In this document: in pieces, positions 1 to 8,567 of the stretch
How positions within the stretch are numbered: position 1 is the stretch's first letter
How the letters are laid out: each line of letters starts with the position of its first letter
From: Dokdonella sp.
GTDB taxonomy: Bacteria; Pseudomonadota; Gammaproteobacteria; Xanthomonadales; Rhodanobacteraceae
Reading direction: 5' to 3'
Length of the DNA stretch: 64,000 bases
NCBI GenBank assembly: GCA_016712865.1
Contig: JADJQH010000002.1
Location: 744,001-808,000, forward strand
Translations under genes and position numbers: made by a program
Notes under the pieces: generated by a model
Told to the model about the DNA's origin: nothing
The model's input: only the letters and a program-made list of their open reading frames with translations
Database searches by the model: none

Positions 1-932
1 GCGCCCAGTTCGCCGTGTTCGAGCTCAAAGCCCAGCATGGCGCCAAATCCTGCCTGCTGGCGTTTGGCCAAAGCATGGCCTGGGTGCGATTCAAGGCCCG
101 GGTAATGGACGATGCGCACCGCGGGGTGGGCATCCAGCAGTTGCGCGAGCGCGTGCGCATTGGCCTCGTGCACATTGAAGCGTGCCTTCAGGGTGCGCAG
201 GCCGCGCAGGGTGAGATAGCTGTCGAACGGAGCACCGGACAAACCCAGGCAATTGCACCACCAGGCGAGCTTCTCGCCCAGGGCCGCATCCCGCCACAGC
301 ACGGCACCTCCGACCACATCGGAATGCCCGTTGATGTACTTGGTGGTGGAGTGCACGACGATGTCGGCGTTGAAGGTGAATGGCTTCTGCAGCACCGGTG
401 AAAGGAAGGTGTTGTCGACCGCCGCCAAGGCACCGGTGGCGTGCGCCGACTCGACCACGTGGCGGATATCGGTTATGCGCAGCAGCGGATTGGATGGCGT
501 CTCGATCCACACCAGCTTCGGTTTCTCCGCGAGCGCGGCGGCGAGCGCCAGCGGATCGTGGAAGTCGACAAAGGCAACCCGGTACAGGCCACGTTGTGCC
601 TGCGCGTTGAACAGGCGCCAGGTGCCGCCGTAGCAATCGTGCGGCGCCAGCAGCAGTTCACCGGGCTCCAGCAAGGTGGCCACCAGGGCCACCGCCGCCA
701 TGCCGGTTGCGGTCACCACGCCACCCGCTCCCCCTTCGAGTTCAGCCAAAGCGCCAGCCAGGGTATCGCGCGTCGGATTGCCGGAGCGTGTGTAGTCGTA
801 TTTCCGTTTCTCGCCAAAACCGGCAAAGCTGTAGTTGCTGGACAGATAGATCGGCGGCATCACGGCACCGTGCGCGGAGTCGCAATCGATACCGGCACGC
901 ACCGCCGCGGTCGATGAACACGGGGCGCTCAT
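1..932 (-). CDS. metB: Cystathionine gamma-synthase / O-acylhomoserine-dependent PLP enzyme (partial, runs off left edge)
   Basis: Cys/Met-metabolism PLP enzyme of methionine synthesis; the family joins an activated homoserine to cysteine (or sulfide) in the cytosol. About 310 codons are present with no stop before the window edge, so the C-terminus is missing. The start ATG at 930-932 overlaps the metX stop (ATGA), indicating translational coupling. Visible motifs are the N-terminal YDYTRSGNPTR segment, the cofactor-contacting TATGMAAVAL stretch, the VDNTFLSPVLQ strand and the PLP-lysine motif STTKYINGHSD. The choice between cystathionine gamma-synthase and a sulfhydrylase cannot be made from motifs alone. 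Placement directly after metX supports the methionine role. Both genes lie downstream of the SAM-I riboswitch. Confidence 0.93.
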   Translation of the reverse strand, partial: MSAPCSSTAAVRAGIDCDSAHGAVMPPIYLSSNYSFAGFGEKRKYDYTRSGNPTRDTLAGALAELEGGAGGVVTATGMAAVALVATLLEPGELLLAPHDCYGGTWRLFNAQAQRGLYRVAFVDFHDPLALAAALAEKPKLVWIETPSNPLLRITDIRHVVESAHATGALAAVDNTFLSPVLQKPFTFNADIVVHSTTKYINGHSDVVGGAVLWRDAALGEKLAWWCNCLGLSGAPFDSYLTLRGLRTLKARFNVHEANAHALAQLLDAHPAVRIVHYPGLESHPGHALAKRQQAGFGAMLGFELEHGELG

Positions 933-1918
933 GCCGCAATCTCCGCCGCCAACGCGTACTTCAGCACGCAGGCAAACTCCCCGCTCTCCTTGAGGAATGC
1001 ATCGTGGCCGTAGGGAGATGAAATGCGAGCCAGCTCCGCATGCTTGCCAATCCGCTTCACGAATTCGCGCGCCAATGACAAGGGCACCAGCAGATCCTCG
1101 GCGATGGCAACCACGGTGGTGCTGGCCTTTATCCGTGACGGATCGAATTCGTGGTGATCCAGCGAACGCGACAGGCACAGGAAGCTCGATGCATTGAAGC
1201 GTGCCGAAAAGCGCTCGCCGTGTGCGCTCAGCCAGCCAAGCACGCCGGTGGCCGGATCAGTTTCGCCAAAGCGTGACTCAAGCTCGGTTGGCGTGCGATA
1301 CCCCAGCACCGCCAATTGGCGGGCACGTTCCAGCGCCCGCACGCGACTGGCGCGGTCGGTGCTGGATTCAATCCCGGCTCGCTGCAATGTGCGCAACGCC
1401 AATGCCCAGGGACTGGCCCGATGCGCCGCGCCGATCACCACAAGGCGCTTCAGGCGATTGCCGAGCAGCCCGGCCAAGTGCTGGGCAACGCAACCGCCGT
1501 AGGAGGCACCAACCACCGCCTCGACTTGTGCAATGCCCAGGTGATTGAGCAGAAGCAACATCGCATTGGCCTGGTCGGAACTTTCGACTGGGGCAAATTC
1601 CTGATCGTTGCGCGGTCCGCTGGACGCATCGGCGCCGCCGATCCAGTCGATCGAAACCAGGCGCAAGAAGGTGGGGTCCAGAGCCAGGCCGTTTCCACAC
1701 TGGCTGGACCACCAGGTGCCAATGTCCCTGCCTGCGGAAATGCCGCCGAGCACGATGACCACCGGCGCGTTGTGTGGCCCCCAGGATTGCCAGGCCAGCT
1801 CGCCATGGGTCAGCTGCGAACCGCAGGCAAGGTTGAACCCGTGCAGTTGCAGTACGCCGCGCTCGGGCTCTGGCGAGGTTTCAACCTGCCGGGCTTGCTT
1901 GATCTGGACTACCGCCAT
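929..1918 (-). CDS. metX: Homoserine O-acyltransferase, MetX type (alpha/beta-hydrolase fold)
   Basis: Activates homoserine by acetylation or succinylation, the committed step of methionine synthesis. The 329-residue product has the alpha/beta-hydrolase acyltransferase signatures: nucleophile elbow GASYGG with Ser139, a late acidic residue in AIAEDLLVPL and the histidine of SSPYGHDAF. The frame is open further upstream, but the start at 1918 is preferred because GGAGGG lies 4-5 bases before it and the longer reading would run into the riboswitch leader. The stop overlaps the metB start. Related Lysobacterales enzymes are often succinyltransferases despite the MetX fold, so the acyl donor is left open. 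Confidence 0.92.
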   Translation of the reverse strand: MAVVQIKQARQVETSPEPERGVLQLHGFNLACGSQLTHGELAWQSWGPHNAPVVIVLGGISAGRDIGTWWSSQCGNGLALDPTFLRLVSIDWIGGADASSGPRNDQEFAPVESSDQANAMLLLLNHLGIAQVEAVVGASYGGCVAQHLAGLLGNRLKRLVVIGAAHRASPWALALRTLQRAGIESSTDRASRVRALERARQLAVLGYRTPTELESRFGETDPATGVLGWLSAHGERFSARFNASSFLCLSRSLDHHEFDPSRIKASTTVVAIAEDLLVPLSLAREFVKRIGKHAELARISSPYGHDAFLKESGEFACVLKYALAAEIAA

Positions 1919-1952
1919 GACGCCCTCCGCTTGAGTGGACGGGAGGCGGCAA

Positions 1953-1973
1953 CAGTCCGCCAGGGGCGGACTG
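1953..1973 (-). terminator. Hairpin between riboswitch and metX start (expression platform candidate)
   Basis: A perfect 9-bp stem (CAGTCCGCC / GGCGGACTG) with a 3-base loop lies just after the SAM-I aptamer. It is not followed by a T-run. A CCTCC stretch next to it could pair with the GGAGG ribosome-binding site of metX, so the switch may act on translation rather than by intrinsic termination. The mechanism is inferred. Confidence 0.55.
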
Positions 1974-1975
1974 CA

Positions 1976-2104
1976 GCTCATCTCCCGGGACAATGCCCGC
2001 TGGAATTGGCACCGTCGGTGGTTTGCCGTGGTTGCCTCGGCGTTCAGCGCGACATCGATGGATGTCGCACAACGGGCCAGTCCCTACGCCGATCTGGATG
2101 AACG
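1976..2104 (-). promoter_or_regulatory. SAM-I (S-box) riboswitch upstream of metX-metB
   Basis: Read on the minus strand, the leader contains the S-box core in order: a P1 strand UUCAUC, the P2 strand CGGCG, the invariant AGGGACUGGCCCG, the P2 return CGCCG followed by AGGCAACC, then GGUGCCAAUUCC and the closing P1 strand GAUGAG. This order matches the SAM-I consensus. Binding of S-adenosylmethionine should switch metX-metB off. It lies about 60 bases upstream of metX and begins at the predicted transcription start. Confidence 0.93.
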
Positions 2105-2110
2105 GCGCGG

Positions 2111-2139
2111 ACTCTATCCTCTTGCGGAATGGCCGTCAA
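2111..2139 (-). promoter_or_regulatory. Promoter of the SAM riboswitch-metX-metB transcript
   Basis: On the minus strand a TTGACG -35 box (2134-2139) is followed after 17 bases by TAGAGT (2111-2116) as -10. The implied start near 2104 is the first base of the riboswitch P1 stem, which supports the call. Confidence 0.6.
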
Positions 2140-2169
2140 GACGTCTGGACGTCCATTTGCGCGATTGCT

Positions 2170-2685
2170 TCAGATCGCGATGACCGCGTGCAATGGCGCA
2201 TTCCTTTGCCAGCGCGAGCGCCCTTGCAGCGCAAGCAGTTCGATCAGCAGGCCGGCACCGACAATTTCGGCACCCGCCCTGTCCAGCAGCGCAGCCGCCG
2301 CGGACAAGGTGCCGCCGGTGGCCAGCACGTCATCGATCAGCAACACGCGGGCACCGGGCCTGATGGCATCGACATGCATTTCAAGGCGATCACTGCCGTA
2401 CTCGAGCGCGTAGTCCACGCTGATCGTTGCCGCTGGAAGCTTGCCGGGTTTGCGCATGGGCACGAAACCGCATCCGAGGCCGGTTGCTGCGGCAGCGCCA
2501 AAGATGAAACCGCGCGCCTCGATGCCGCAGATGCAATCGACCTTGCTTTCGCGAAATGGCGCAATCAACTGTTCGATGGAATCGGCAAATGCACGGGCAT
2601 CGCCGAGCAGCGGGGTCAGATCCTTGAAGCCGATGCCGGGTTTGGGAAAGTCCGCAATATCGCGGATGTATGGGGCGAGGTTCAT
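2170..2685 (-). CDS. apt: Adenine phosphoribosyltransferase
   Basis: Converts adenine and PRPP to AMP in purine salvage. The 171-residue length is typical. Motifs seen are the N-terminal IRDIADFPKPGIGFKD, the ICGIEARGFIFG strand and the PRPP-binding loop VLLIDDVLATGGT. The ATG at 2683-2685 overlaps the stop of the upstream transporter gene (ATGA), which fixes the start although the frame is open far beyond it. It is the last gene of a leftward three-gene run. Confidence 0.95.
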   Translation of the reverse strand: MNLAPYIRDIADFPKPGIGFKDLTPLLGDARAFADSIEQLIAPFRESKVDCICGIEARGFIFGAAAATGLGCGFVPMRKPGKLPAATISVDYALEYGSDRLEMHVDAIRPGARVLLIDDVLATGGTLSAAAALLDRAGAEIVGAGLLIELLALQGRSRWQRNAPLHAVIAI

Positions 2686-3599
2686 GCCACCTCCGTCGAT
2701 TCGGCGGGCGCACGTTTTCGTGGCCGCCAGGTGCCAATGAAGATGCCGATCAGGGACAAGCCGATGCCCATCCAGTCCAGACGGGTCGTTGGCCTGGCAA
2801 ACAGGATGACATCGAACACGAAAGACAAGGCCGGTTGCAGCAGAAGCAGCAGGCCAATGATGGACGCCGGCAGGTGTGGCATGGCCCGGATCAACAGTAT
2901 CCAGCCCAACACCTGACCGACCAGCGCCAGTGCCAGCAAGGACCACCACGATTGCGCATCCGGCAGCCCCAGCCCCTGCCCTTCCCAAGCCAGGGCGAGC
3001 AGCAGGATCGCCGCGCACAGCAGGGATTGCACGCACAGCAATTGCGCCGGGGCCAGATCGACGTGCCCCATTCGTTGGGCATGGCGCGTGGTCAGCATAT
3101 AGACGGCATAGGCGACGCCGGTCAAAAGGCCCAGCCCCACGCCCAGTCGGTACTGTGCGCCCAGGCTGCTCCAATCGACGCCGACCAACAGGTAAAGGCC
3201 GGCGAAAGCCAGCAAGACTCCGCCCAGGAATCGCAGGTCGAGGCGCTCGCGATAAATCAGCCAACCCGCCAGCGCCATCACGAACACCTGGAAATTGCCC
3301 AGCAGGGTTGCCAGTCCGGGGCCCACATGCAGGATGCTCCGATGCCACATCATCAGATCGACGGCAAAAGCAAACGCGGGAATCAACATCCAGCCCAGAT
3401 GCGCGGCACGTACCCGTCGCCATCTTCGCCAAACCAGGAGGCCGACGAGCAGGATCGCGCCGCCCAGGAACATCCGGTAAAACGCGGAGACCGTAGGTCC
3501 GACATGGGCGAGTTTGACCAGGATGCTGGTGGTGCTGATCAGGGCCGCGCCGCCGATCATTTCCAGCAGGGCGCGTCGCGGCAACGCAGGGCGATTCAT
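2682..3599 (-). CDS. EamA/DMT-family inner-membrane transporter
   Basis: A 305-residue integral membrane protein with about ten hydrophobic helices and the two-fold EamA arrangement, as in drug/metabolite transporters. The second repeat is recognisable from PASIIGLLLLLQPALSFVFD and the closing LDWMGIGLSLIGIFIG. The substrate cannot be predicted. It is coupled to apt through a four-base overlap and follows the DUF2007 gene after 34 bases. An export role linked to nucleobases is possible but unproven. Confidence 0.85.
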   Translation of the reverse strand: MNRPALPRRALLEMIGGAALISTTSILVKLAHVGPTVSAFYRMFLGGAILLVGLLVWRRWRRVRAAHLGWMLIPAFAFAVDLMMWHRSILHVGPGLATLLGNFQVFVMALAGWLIYRERLDLRFLGGVLLAFAGLYLLVGVDWSSLGAQYRLGVGLGLLTGVAYAVYMLTTRHAQRMGHVDLAPAQLLCVQSLLCAAILLLALAWEGQGLGLPDAQSWWSLLALALVGQVLGWILLIRAMPHLPASIIGLLLLLQPALSFVFDVILFARPTTRLDWMGIGLSLIGIFIGTWRPRKRAPAESTEVA

Positions 3600-3633
3600 G
3601 AAGTCGGGTCGTCAGGTACGTGCGGGCAAAGGA

Positions 3634-3906
3634 TCAACCCGGAGAGGGCAAGGGATCGTCCAGGAAGCGGGTATCGGCCGGGTCGACGGGCACGCTCAAG
3701 GCCGCGCTGATCTCCTCGACCACCGGCTTGGCCCGATCGATGTCGACGCTCGAAACCATGACATTGACCAGCCCGCAAACCGGCAGATCGCCCACGCCGC
3801 CGGTCAGGTATTCGCCGCTCACATAGGCCGGAATGCCCATGTTCTCAAGCGCCAACTTGACCAGGTTGGCATCGATGATCGAGTCGGCTCGGTAGATGAT
3901 CTGCAT
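3634..3906 (-). CDS. DUF2007-family small protein
   Basis: A 90-residue product. From MQIIYRADSIIDANLVKLALE through GIPAYVSGEY it matches the DUF2007 pattern (ferredoxin-like fold, annotated as putative signal-transducing protein, function unknown). The start at 3906 is chosen because the family domain begins directly there; 12 further codons upstream are open but lack the pattern. It is the first gene of the run with the DMT transporter and apt. Confidence 0.75.
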   Translation of the reverse strand: MQIIYRADSIIDANLVKLALENMGIPAYVSGEYLTGGVGDLPVCGLVNVMVSSVDIDRAKPVVEEISAALSVPVDPADTRFLDDPLPSPG

Positions 3907-4123
3907 TCGTGGCGATTCCCGTGGACCCAGCCCGGTAACCAAGCTTCACACAAAACCCCGCGACACGGCGACCTTGAAAACGCTATGATGCCCGGCAACC
4001 GTCCCTCGGCATCGCTCGCACCGACCGGAAGGCGGGGGGGAAAATCAGAGCAATGCGCAGGCCATCGATGGCCAGCGTTCCCGTGGCCATGGAGCGGTCT
4101 TCCACCTTGCCTGGCCGGAACGT

Positions 4124-4435
4124 TTGATCAACAAGGAACTCCCTGAAGACGCTCTTGCGCGGCACATTCGTGAGTGCCTGCTCGAGCTGCTCATCGAACG
4201 CGGCCCCGGACGCACCATCTGCGTCAGCGAGGCCGCGCAATCATTGTCCCTGCGCATTGGTTACCACTGGCACGAATTGATGCGCCCAGTGCGCACGGTC
4301 GCTGCATCCATGGTGGAAGCCGGCACCATCGAAGCCCTGCAACACGAAGCCGTCGTCGACATTCGCGCCGCTCGCGGCCCGATCCGGCTGCGCCTGCGCA
4401 CCCTGCCCGGTCGGCGCAGCGCGCAATTGGCCTGA
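4124..4435 (+). CDS. DUF3253-family protein
   Basis: A 103-residue protein matching DUF3253, a winged-helix-like family of unknown role: RTICVSEAAQSL, the LMRPVRTVAASMVEAGTIE segment and the C-terminal DIRAARGPIRLRLR. No ATG fits in frame; the frame is open from about 3989 and the first usable codon before the domain is TTG at 4124, so the start is uncertain. It stands alone between the leftward apt group and a repeat-rich gap. Confidence 0.7.
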   Translation: MINKELPEDALARHIRECLLELLIERGPGRTICVSEAAQSLSLRIGYHWHELMRPVRTVAASMVEAGTIEALQHEAVVDIRAARGPIRLRLRTLPGRRSAQLA

Positions 4436-5096
4436 ACGCCTTGACGGGCTGAAGCCCGATCAACGACAACGCAGAAACGGCGCAAGCCTGCCTGCCTGCG
4501 CAATCACCGTTCGCGCTTGTGCCTTTGTTTCAACCCGACGCGATTGGCCTTGCCGTGGTCCCTCGTCGGGCTACAGCCCAACCTGCAACCGATCTGCGAT
4601 GCCGCGATTGGTCTGGGTCGGGTTTCAGCAGGCTGTTAACTCGGATATTTCATGAGGGGGCGCGGATGATCGCGGAGGATCTTGCGGCAATCGCGAGGCG
4701 CGCGAAGCCCCAATGGTGGTTCCCATGATATGAGTCCCGCGTAGCGGGATGCCGTGTTCCCTCGCCCGCACAGCGGGAGAGGGGGAACCGTTCGCGGCAG
4801 CGAACGGTGGGTGAGGGAACGGCCATGGCCTCATGGCCGTAGGGCGACAAGCAACGTGGCGATTGCCGCAATAGACCCGCGAGGGCCGGCAGGCATCTGC
4901 TCCTTGCAATTCCTGCACTCCCACCGTCCTTGGCGGTCGCGTCAGCGCAAAATGGCCGCGTCCGGCGTGTCATCGAGTCCAGTCCTGTCGAAACGCCGGC
5001 GTTGTCAGGGTTGATAACACCATTTTGCGCGACCTCATGAAATGTCCGGGTTAAACTGCCGGATTGTTTCCGCAGCGCCTGGCGCAATCCATTGGC
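4436..5096. repeat. Gene-free repeat region holding a 430-bp inverted-repeat element
   Basis: No gene is seen. Two imperfect GTCGGGCTnnAGCCC hairpins of a family found elsewhere in the window lie at about 4443 and 4564. From 4631 to 5060 is an element with about 26-bp imperfect terminal inverted repeats ending in TTTCATGAG. Its interior (GCGGATGATCGCGGAGGAT onward) is shared with the element at 14365-14611. About 106 bases (4736-4841) with GGGAGAGGG-type palindromes interrupt the shared part, so one repeat has inserted into another. The element ends 37 bases before glnS. Confidence 0.75.
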
Positions 5097-6830
5097 ATGA
5101 CCGACTCGACGACTCCGACCAATTTCATCCGCCAGATCGTGCTGGCTGACCAGGCCAGCGGCAAGCATGGCGGAGAGGTGCGCACGCGCTTTCCACCCGA
5201 ACCCAATGGATACCTGCACTTGGGCCATGCCAAGAGCATCTGCCTGAATTTCGGCATTGCCCGCGATTTCGCCGGCACCTGCAACCTGCGTTTCGATGAC
5301 ACCAACCCAACCCGCGAAGATCCGGAGTTCGTCGAGGCGATTCGCAATGATGTGATCTGGCTGGGATTCACCTGGCACGAGCAACGCCACGCCTCGGATT
5401 ATTTCGAAGTGCTGTACCGCGCGGCACTCAAGCTGATTGCCGACGGCAAGGCCTTTGTCTGCGACCTCAGCGCCGAGCAGGTGCGTGAATACCGCGGCAC
5501 GCTGACCGAGGCGGGCCGCAACTCGCCCTATCGTGAGCGCAGCATGGAAGAAAACCTCGACCTGTTCCAGCGCATGCGCAACGGCGAGTTTGCGGACGGC
5601 TCACGCACCCTGCGCGCGAAGATCGACATGTCGGCGGGCAACATCAACCTGCGCGATCCGGCGCTGTACCGCATCCGCAAGGCCACCCACCAGAACACCG
5701 GCGATGCCTGGCCGATCTATCCGATGTACGACTATGCGCACGCACTGTCGGATGCGATTGAAGGCATCACCCATTCACTGTGCACGTTGGAGTTCGAGGA
5801 TCACCGACCTCTGTATGACTGGTGCGTGGAGAACGTGGATCTGCCGGCCAATCCGCAACTGGGCGAATCCCTGGTCGCCGCCGGCCTGCACTATGCACCC
5901 GGCCGCCCGCGCCAGATCGAATTTGCGCGCGGCAACCTCGATTTCACCGTGATGAGCAAGCGCAAGTTGATGGCACTGGTGACCGACGGCCTGGTCGACG
6001 GTTGGGACGATCCGCGCATGCCGACCCTGAGCGGCGTGCGACGCCGAGGCTTTCCCGCAGCCGCAGTCCGCACGTTCTGGGAGCGTGCCGGTATCAGCAA
6101 GCAGAATTCGGTGATCGAGTACGGCGTGCTTGAAAATTGCGTGCGCGATGAACTGGACGCCAGCGCGCCGCGACGCATGGCCGTGATCGACCCGCTGCGA
6201 CTGGTGCTGACCAACCTTGCCGCTGATCATTCCGCCGTGCTGGATTTTCCGAACCATCCCAAGAACGAAGACTTCGGCCGCCGCCAGGTCAGGTTCTCGC
6301 CGGAACTGTGGATCGAACGCGAGGATTTCATGGAGACGCCGGTCAAGGGTTTCCACCGCCTGGTTCCCGGCGGCGAGGTGCGCCTGCGCGGAGCCGGCAT
6401 CATCCGCTGCGACGACGTCATCAAGGACACATCCGGCCAGGTGATCGAACTGCGCTGCACCCTCGACGAGCAATCCACACCTGGCAGCGCGGGTGCCGAC
6501 CGCAAGGTCAAGGGCACCATCCATTGGGTTGATGCGCGCAGCGCGCTGGCGGCCGAAGTGCGCCTGTTCGACCGCTTGTTCAAGGTGGCCGATCCGGATG
6601 ACGACAGCGACGGCAAAAGCTATCACGATCATCTCAATGCGGATTCGCGGCGCATCGTGAAGGGCTGGCTCGAAGCCGGGCTGGCGGGAGCCGCCGCGGA
6701 GTCTTCGTGGCAATTCGAACGTCTCGGCTACTTCGTCGCCGACCGCGTTGATCACCAGCCGAAGCGCCCGGTATTCAACCGCGTGGTGACCCTGCGCGAC
6801 ACCTGGAACAAGGCAGGCGCAAAGCCGTGA
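5097..6830 (+). CDS. glnS: Glutamine--tRNA ligase
   Basis: Class I aminoacyl-tRNA synthetase charging tRNA-Gln. The 577-residue length is normal for the gammaproteobacterial enzyme. The ATP-binding motif PPEPNGYLHLGHAKS is near residue 35 and the KMSKS counterpart VMSKRKL near residue 285. The C-terminal beta-barrel anticodon-binding part carries VKGTIHWVDA. The ATG at 5097 is preferred over an upstream TTG because the conserved N-terminus begins there. No strong ribosome-binding site is visible. The stop overlaps the next start (GTGA). Confidence 0.97.
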   Translation: MTDSTTPTNFIRQIVLADQASGKHGGEVRTRFPPEPNGYLHLGHAKSICLNFGIARDFAGTCNLRFDDTNPTREDPEFVEAIRNDVIWLGFTWHEQRHASDYFEVLYRAALKLIADGKAFVCDLSAEQVREYRGTLTEAGRNSPYRERSMEENLDLFQRMRNGEFADGSRTLRAKIDMSAGNINLRDPALYRIRKATHQNTGDAWPIYPMYDYAHALSDAIEGITHSLCTLEFEDHRPLYDWCVENVDLPANPQLGESLVAAGLHYAPGRPRQIEFARGNLDFTVMSKRKLMALVTDGLVDGWDDPRMPTLSGVRRRGFPAAAVRTFWERAGISKQNSVIEYGVLENCVRDELDASAPRRMAVIDPLRLVLTNLAADHSAVLDFPNHPKNEDFGRRQVRFSPELWIEREDFMETPVKGFHRLVPGGEVRLRGAGIIRCDDVIKDTSGQVIELRCTLDEQSTPGSAGADRKVKGTIHWVDARSALAAEVRLFDRLFKVADPDDDSDGKSYHDHLNADSRRIVKGWLEAGLAGAAAESSWQFERLGYFVADRVDHQPKRPVFNRVVTLRDTWNKAGAKP

Positions 6831-7387
6831 GCATGCTGCGCGTTGAATTGAGCCTGCCCGAGTGGGTCGAGCGCGAGGTGGATTTCACGCGCAGCTACGG
6901 CACTCCCGAATCGCGCATGCAGCTGGCCATCGATTTGGCCCGCAGCAACATCAGGCATGACAGCGGCGGTCCGTTCGGTGCGGCCATCTTCCGCGATGAC
7001 GGTCAACTGCTTGCGGTGGGCGTCAATCGCGTGGTGCCGCAGAATTGCTCGGCGGCACATGCCGAGGTCATGGCCTTCATGCAGGCACAGGCACGCCTTG
7101 GCAGCTTCCGCCTCAACCAGGATGGGCAACGCTACATCCTGGCCACGAGCTCGCAGCCGTGTGCCATGTGCTATGGCGCCAGCTTCTGGGCCGGCATCGA
7201 TGCCCTGGAGATCGGCGCACGCTCCGAAGACGTGATGGAACTGAGCGAATTCGACGAAGGACCGCTGCCGGCCGACTGGACCGGGGAATTGGAGCGACGC
7301 GGCATCGCGGTGAGCCGCGACCTGCTGCGTGAGCAAGCGCGCGATGTGTTCCATCTCTATCGCGCGCATGCCGGCGTCGCCTACTGA
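6827..7387 (+). CDS. Nucleoside/cytidine-deaminase-family zinc hydrolase
   Basis: A 186-residue deaminase-fold protein. The zinc site is complete: HAEVMAF supplies His and the catalytic Glu, and SSQPCAMCYGASFWAGI supplies the PCxxC cysteines. The N-terminal GGPFGAAIF and the DALEIG strand resemble the guanine-deaminase/TadA-like branch, but the helical N-terminal extension differs from short TadA. Substrate is not assigned. GTG at 6827 overlaps the glnS stop; ATG at 6833 is an alternative. Confidence 0.8.
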   Translation: MSMLRVELSLPEWVEREVDFTRSYGTPESRMQLAIDLARSNIRHDSGGPFGAAIFRDDGQLLAVGVNRVVPQNCSAAHAEVMAFMQAQARLGSFRLNQDGQRYILATSSQPCAMCYGASFWAGIDALEIGARSEDVMELSEFDEGPLPADWTGELERRGIAVSRDLLREQARDVFHLYRAHAGVAY

Positions 7388-7407
7388 AATCGCGTGACAG
7401 GTCCTGC

Positions 7408-8475
7408 ATGAGGCCGACCAGCACCAGCCTGCTTGCCTATTGCAGGCCAGGTTTTGAAAGCGAGTGCGCGCAGGAGCTGGCGTCAGCGGGGGAACGCTTG
7501 GGCGTGATCGGCTTTGCCCGCACCACGCGCGGCAGTGGTTTCGTTGAGTACGTGTTGCCGGATTCGTCGTCGCAGCAGGCATTCTCTGCAGGAGTCCAGC
7601 TCGCCAACCTGACCTTTGCGCGCCAATTGCTGCGTGTCATCGAGCGCATCGATGACCTGCCCGCGAAGGATCGCCTCGGCCTGCTGATGCCGGTGGTGCG
7701 ATCCACTGCGCGCCGCTTTGTCGACGCCTGGATCGAATCTCCCGACAGCGACGCCGCCCGCGAACTGGCCGGCCTGTGCCGCTCCCTCAACAACGCGCTG
7801 GTTGCGGCGATGAAACGCGAGTCGCTGATCGATGCGGCATCGCAATGGCGCCTGCATGTCTGCCTGGTTGATGCGCAAACCGCGTTCGTCTGCGAGGCGG
7901 AGATTGCGCATGCCGCGCCCTGGCCGGGCGGCATTCCGCGCCTGCGCTTTCCCGCCGCCGCACCCAGTCGCTCCACCCTCAAACTTGAAGAAGCCTTCCT
8001 CACCCTGCTGGACGAAGACGAGCGATCCCGCTGGTTGCAAGCCGGCATGTGCGGGGTCGATCTGGGCGCCGCGCCGGGCGGATGGACCTGGCAACTGGTG
8101 CGACGCGCGATGCGCGTGATTGCGGTGGACAATGGACCGATGAACCAGGGGCTTCTGGATTCCGGCCTGGTCACCCACCTGCGCGAGGATGGTTTCCGCT
8201 ATCGCCCTGCCCATCCCGTCGACTGGCTGGTGTGCGACATGGTGGAGCAACCCCGCAGGGTCGCCGAGTTGATCGGCGAATGGCTGATTGGCGGACACTG
8301 CCGCTTCGCCGTGTTCAACCTGAAGTTGCCGATGAAGCAACGCTTCAAGGAAGTGGAGCTGTGCCGCCAGCGCATGCATGAGGCCGCGCAAGCCGCAGGC
8401 AAGCGCCTCGATTGGCGCGCACGCCAGCTCTACCACGACCGCGAGGAAATCACCGTGTTTGCGCGCCTGCGCTGA
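7408..8475 (+). CDS. rlmM: 23S rRNA 2'-O-ribose methyltransferase RlmM
   Basis: Methylates C2498 of 23S rRNA with SAM. The 355-residue protein has the N-terminal THUMP-like half (SLLAYCRPGFESECAQEL) and the C-terminal FtsJ-like domain. The SAM motif GVDLGAAPGGWTWQL is near residue 216, and the conserved WLVCDMVEQP and FAVFNLKLPMKQR segments supply the catalytic Asp and Lys. It follows the deaminase after 20 bases, probably in the same transcript. Confidence 0.93.
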   Translation: MRPTSTSLLAYCRPGFESECAQELASAGERLGVIGFARTTRGSGFVEYVLPDSSSQQAFSAGVQLANLTFARQLLRVIERIDDLPAKDRLGLLMPVVRSTARRFVDAWIESPDSDAARELAGLCRSLNNALVAAMKRESLIDAASQWRLHVCLVDAQTAFVCEAEIAHAAPWPGGIPRLRFPAAAPSRSTLKLEEAFLTLLDEDERSRWLQAGMCGVDLGAAPGGWTWQLVRRAMRVIAVDNGPMNQGLLDSGLVTHLREDGFRYRPAHPVDWLVCDMVEQPRRVAELIGEWLIGGHCRFAVFNLKLPMKQRFKEVELCRQRMHEAAQAAGKRLDWRARQLYHDREEITVFARLR

Positions 8476-8567
8476 AATTGCCCATCAAGCCGGTGGGGTT
8501 TCACCCAATCTTAAAGATTCAAGGTTATCCTGATCGTTCTGTTTACATCGTCCAGCTGGGGAAAATC

